Both the position numbers and the translations under genes were made by a program. Below the pieces are notes generated by a model that was not told where the DNA came from, made no database searches, and saw only the letters and a list, made by a program, of their open reading frames with translations. Positions 60,188 through 64,000 of a DNA stretch of 64,000 nucleotides are shown piece after piece. The DNA lies in NCBI GenBank assembly GCA_036346205.1, contig JARFJB010000534.1, forward strand, positions 1,553,501 through 1,617,500. Direction: 5' to 3'. This DNA comes from Vesta saturnalis. Its lineage: Eukaryota; Arthropoda; Insecta; Coleoptera; Lampyridae. The stretch's first letter is position 1. Every line of letters starts with the position of its first letter.

Positions 60188-62360
60188 AATTCACCCTCAA
60201 TATCTTGATAACCCATTGACGTAAAGAAAAAAGCCGAAACAGGTCGATTTCTGAAGGGGGACACCTTTTGGCGGTCGTAAAGTGAATGTCATATTAACCC
60301 CCACCCCTCGGGAGCCATACAAAGGATTTTTTAAATGGGATACATCATTTAAAAGGGCGTTTAAATCTCTGTCCAACCACACCTTGTTTGCCTAAATAAA
60401 ATGTACTGTTTTAGCGTAAAAATCGTTTGACATAAACTACCTAAACTTTTCAAACACCCCTCGTATTAGGTCAGGTTAATAATAGGTAGCAATGAAAAAT
60501 TAAATTAAATTAAATTAAAAATCGACAAAAATGAAGGAACAAAAGATTATTCAATTTAGTATATTATGAGCTGCGCTGAATTTTATCCGAGGATTTGTTG
60601 GTAAAGGTCAAATAAACTTAGGGAAAACAATACGTTTTCAGATTTTCACTTATCAACGTTTCGGCAGTTATTAAGCCATTTTCGGGGTTTAAAGTTAATT
60701 TAATTACATAAATACAATATTTTATTGTTAGACCATAGAATGTAAATTGAACATTGTAATACAAATATTTCCTACATAGTGTAGTTTTATTTGACTTTCA
60801 CCAACCAATCTCAGGAAAAAGTAAGGCATTATTTAATTTGTTCAAAATGACCACCATTAACTTCCATACAATAAGTCTGTTATCAAATGCCTGTCGCACT
60901 CTTTGAAATGTTTTAGGTCTAATTGCCCTACTAGTTTCAATAATACGGTGCCTTAAATCAGACTTGTTGGTTGTGTTTAAATATCCCCAGAAAAAAAAAA
61001 TCCATGGGAGTTGACTCTGCAGATCGAGGTGGCTATTCCTCTTTGTCCAATCCACTTGCTGGGTACCTTTCGTTTAACCATTACCTCACAGGGCGATAAT
61101 AATGTTCAGGAGCACCGTCTTGCTGAAAATGTAAGTTATTTTCATCAATTAACTGATTCCCTTGTTCATCCACCTGATTTTGTAAGCTCTCAACAATTAA
61201 AGGTTCAATGACATTCCCTAGTAGGTTGAGATATTTTTCACCAGTCAGATCTCCATCAATGGACACTGGAGCAATAACAGTCTTCCCTAAAATTCGAGCC
61301 TATGCATTTAGCTTTTGTGGTGTCTGGGAATGAGTTTCTCGAAAAACATGGGGATTTGTACCGTCCTAATAACCACGATTATACCGATTAACCATTCTAT
61401 TTAAGTAAAAGGTCGACTCGTCACTGAAGGGAATATTTTTAATTGAAATTTCATTTGAATTAATCTTATTTATTATGACTTCACAAACTTCCATTCGACG
61501 GTCAGGATCATCCTCATTAATTCTTTGAGGTAATTGGAATTTGTCGGGGTGGAATTTATAAAGATGAAGAGCTTTGGGTACGGAACCTATGGAAAGATAT
61601 GTTAGAGCTGCTACTATTCTAATTGAAGCTGTTGGATCTGCTACAAATGTTCCAACTACTTCGATCTGTGTGTTTTCGTCTAGAATTCTTTTCCCTTCAC
61701 CTTTGTTATTCGAGACAGAACCTGTTTATGTGAATTTGTGCACTAATTCAATCACATACTTATGTTCTACGTGTTTTTCTTTCCTTGAAGGTATTAGCCG
61801 TTCTTCTAGCATTCTGATCATATTTACCATAAAGAAGGATAATTTCGGTTCTTTCGGCTAATATATAAACCATTTTTCTCTTTCAATAGCAATAACAATA
61901 TTCACCGAAAATTTTTGTTACTGTCTCTGTGACATTAACTACCAATAACAATAATCAATAAAGTGTGAAATTCAATTTTTTGTCACAGTCACTGTGACTT
62001 TTATAATTTAAAAAGAAGATAACCTAATTTGTCTAAATTATCTAGTAGCTTTTTCGATCGAGACGAGCCGGCGTTCGAAAAGTTTAGATATTTTATTTTA
62101 AACGATGGTTACGCTAAAACAGTGCATTTGATGTAGCCAACCAACGTATAGTTGGAGAGAAATTTAAAAGACCTTTTAAATAATGCATAATTTGATATCC
62201 CGTACCATTTAAAAATAATCTGGGTATGGCCTCTGTGGGGAGGGGGTTAATGTGAAATTCACTTCATGACTGTCAAAAAATGTCCGCCTCCATTCAGAAA
62301 TCGACCTGTCTCGGCTTTTTTGTTTACTTCAATGGGTGATCAAGATATAGAGGGTGGATC
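60188..62360 (-). mobile_element. Tc1/mariner-superfamily element with about 250-bp inverted repeats
   Basis: 60205-60430 matches the reverse complement of 62095-62360: CACCCTCNATATCTTGAT, CCATTGANGTAAA, CCGANACAGGTCGATTTCTG and, at the inner end, ACTGTTTTAGCGTAA. The exact outer ends and target duplication are unclear. A transposase relic lies between them on the minus strand, and a TA microsatellite abuts the right end. Confidence 0.85.
60790..61600 (-). pseudogene. DDE transposase relic, DD41D-like group
   Basis: Minus-strand pieces: F-S-D-E-S-T-F-Y-L-N (first Asp, near 61425), M-S-I-D-G-D-L-T-G-E-K-Y-L-N-L-L (about 61266-61215), F-Q-Q-D-G-A-P-E-H-Y (second Asp, near 61120), L-N-E-R-Y-P (near 61070) and T-P-M-D-F-F-F-W-G-Y-L (third Asp, near 61000). 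Stops replace residues after the second Asp block, and a small deletion removes part of the R-S-P-D motif. The block pattern resembles the elements at 35 and 44 kb. Confidence 0.8.
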
Positions 62361-62381
62361 GTTTTCAAATGAATACACTGT

Positions 62382-62384
<3 letters not shown>

Positions 62385-62459
<75 letters not shown>

Positions 62460-62472
62460 GTATATGTATATA
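62385..62472. repeat. (TA)n microsatellite with TATG variants
   Basis: About 35 TA units ending in GTATAT variants. Confidence 0.97.
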
Positions 62473-62878
62473 TCTAAGCAAACCCCCTTTCTCTGTAGCT
62501 CTTCAGCATTTTCACGCTTACTTTTGTTACAGTAAAGGTCTATACATTTCCTTAGCTTATTCCCTATCTTCTACACTTGCCCAAGTACCATATACCGTCA
62601 AATTAACTATACTTCAGTATCTTATTGAAGGAATATTGCTAATAGGTTGTCTAAAATCGTAAATGTTGCTTTCACAGAAATTCAAAAAGTAATTGTCCGG
62701 TTATTTAAACTTGTACATTTGACTCAAGTGTTACCTTAAAATATACTTAGTGGTTATTTTTATCTGTAACTAATCCTCAGATGGTAATCTTTACTAACAT
62801 AATTGACCAATTTCCTAATAGTAATGTAAACTGTTATCTTGATACTAATTGACTACACATACGAGCGCTACTTGTAAA
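62473..62878. other. No recognised gene
   Basis: AT-rich; no motif seen. Confidence 0.4.
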
Positions 62879-62879
62879 G

Positions 62880-64000
62880 TATTTTTTTTTGTTTTTTTTT
62901 ATGATTGTGGACCTGAACAGGCTAAATAAGGCCTATCTTGCTAAAGCACTCAGGAACACTTAGGATGATGGATAGAGGGATAATGAATTGCCAATAGATG
63001 CCTATGAACAGCTACCTTAAATTTTTTCATATCATAAGTGAGAGGAAAACAGGAACTAGGGAGATCATTCCAGAGTTTAGAAACCGTGTAGAAAAATGTG
63101 GATTGCGCCCGTTTGGTACGACAAGTGGAGATTTGTACTGCATACTGAAGATGTGAATGAGCGAACCGGGTGTTTCTCGCAAAGATAGTCGGAGATGGTA
63201 TCAAAGAATGTAATTCACCAGCACAATAGCCGTTGTAATAACGATAATACAAAGAAAGAACTGAAACCATCCTTCTATGCTCAAGGGACTGTATGTGAGA
63301 AGTTATGGACGGGTCATTTATAAGCCTAATCGCTCTCTTTTGAATACGATCAACGATATCGAGGGCGTATTGGGGAGCACTAACCCAAAGGTGAGAATTA
63401 TATTCCAGATGAGGCCGAATTTGGGCCTTATACACCAGAAGGAGTTGTCGAGAGGTAAAGTACTGCTTAGATCTGTACAAAAAGCCTATTTTACGAGCAG
63501 CTGTTTTGATAGCTGACAGAAGATGGTCAACCCATGAGAAATTTGAAGATACAGTCATACCCAACACAGTAATAGAGTCTGAAAACTTAAGAACTGAGCC
63601 ATTCATACTTACAACAGGAAATGAACGATCTTTTTTGGCGGACATCAGGCAACATTTCTTTAAGACAATAGCTAGGATACCGTCTGGGCCAGTCGCCTTA
63701 TTGAGATCAAGCCTACTGATGATCGATTCCAAGAGCTTGTACCGAAAATGAATTGGTTTCATAACGTATGAAGAAGAGTTGACTAGGGGCACATCTTTTC
63801 CAGAATCATTGGACACGAGTTTGATGCAAACAAATCAACAAAAACGTTGGCTTTGTCTACAGAATCAGCAACTACCGATCCGTCAATAGATGTCAGGGGG
63901 GGAAATGAAGATGTTCGAAAGTTTTTACTAATGGCTTTTGCTAAAGACCAAAATTTGCGACTGCCTAAAGGAGATGTAGCTAGTTCATTGCATTTTCGTT
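62880..64000 (-). mobile_element. Non-LTR retrotransposon (Jockey/CR1-like), 3' part, internally deleted
   Basis: The element is on the minus strand and enters from beyond the window. 64000-63820 encodes the linker typical before RT (S-R-K-F-W-S-L-A-K-A-I, then V-F-V-D-L-F-A). After a one-base shift near 63815 a single frame runs to 62950. It carries the start of RT (L-N-K-A-T-G-P-D-G-I near 63695) and then passes directly to the post-catalytic part (V-L-G-M-T-V-S-S-N-F-S-W near 63555, Y-R-S-K-Q-Y-F, Y-K-A-Q-I-R-P-H-L-E-Y near 63405, W-N-D-L-P near 63070). The palm with its YADD box is missing. After the stop comes a short 3' UTR and an A-rich tail (about 62880-62902 on the plus strand as T runs). 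Confidence 0.88.

Overview
This is insect-like nuclear DNA. It is AT-rich and gene-poor, with long TA, GT and hexamer microsatellites, and it is packed with animal transposable elements: piggyBac, pogo, mariner and DD41D-type DNA transposons, Ty3/gypsy and BEL/Pao LTR elements, Penelope-like and non-LTR elements. An insect genome, perhaps a beetle, is my best guess; no single-copy marker gene fixes the taxon. Almost all coding signal belongs to mobile elements, most of them broken.

Layout. 1-7.4 kb is a three-layer nest: a large fold-back (inverted-repeat) element, a piggyBac-like element in a TTAA site of its right arm, and a pogo-like element in a TA site further along the same arm. 7.4-15.6 kb holds a block of three hexamer repeats, a 70-bp tandem array between 120-bp direct repeats, mariner-type relics and a family of tRNA-Ala-like units. 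15.6-26.2 kb is one nearly full-length Ty3/gypsy element with 2.39-kb LTRs, TTGA target duplications, gag, a gag-pol frameshift signal and pol. 26-32 kb is repeat-rich sequence without clear genes. 32-37.6 kb mixes Penelope-like, non-LTR and DD41D-type relics. 38.8-41 kb is a decayed gene of an arthropod repeat family with an RNase-H-like look.

The best candidates for real host genes are two small paralogous genes on the minus strand at 42378-42618 and 53294-53545. Each has two exons, a signal peptide and a 41-residue mature peptide with six cysteines in a beta-defensin-like spacing. Their second exons differ at six bases, five of them silent, so both look selected. They lie 11 kb apart inside a direct segmental duplication. 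A 106-bp satellite array of about 21 monomers sits immediately 3' of the second copy, and a single related monomer sits at the matching place 3' of the first copy. Between them are a DD41D-type transposon with 0.6-kb terminal inverted repeats, a BEL/Pao relic and a 300-bp direct duplication.

56.2-59 kb is a second piggyBac-like element with TTAA duplications. 59-60.2 kb is a decayed gypsy pol, 60.2-62.4 kb another DDE transposon with long inverted repeats, and 62.9-64 kb the 3' part of a non-LTR element that continues past the window. The two gypsy LTRs differ mainly in homopolymer length, so some of the frameshifts described here may be sequencing errors.
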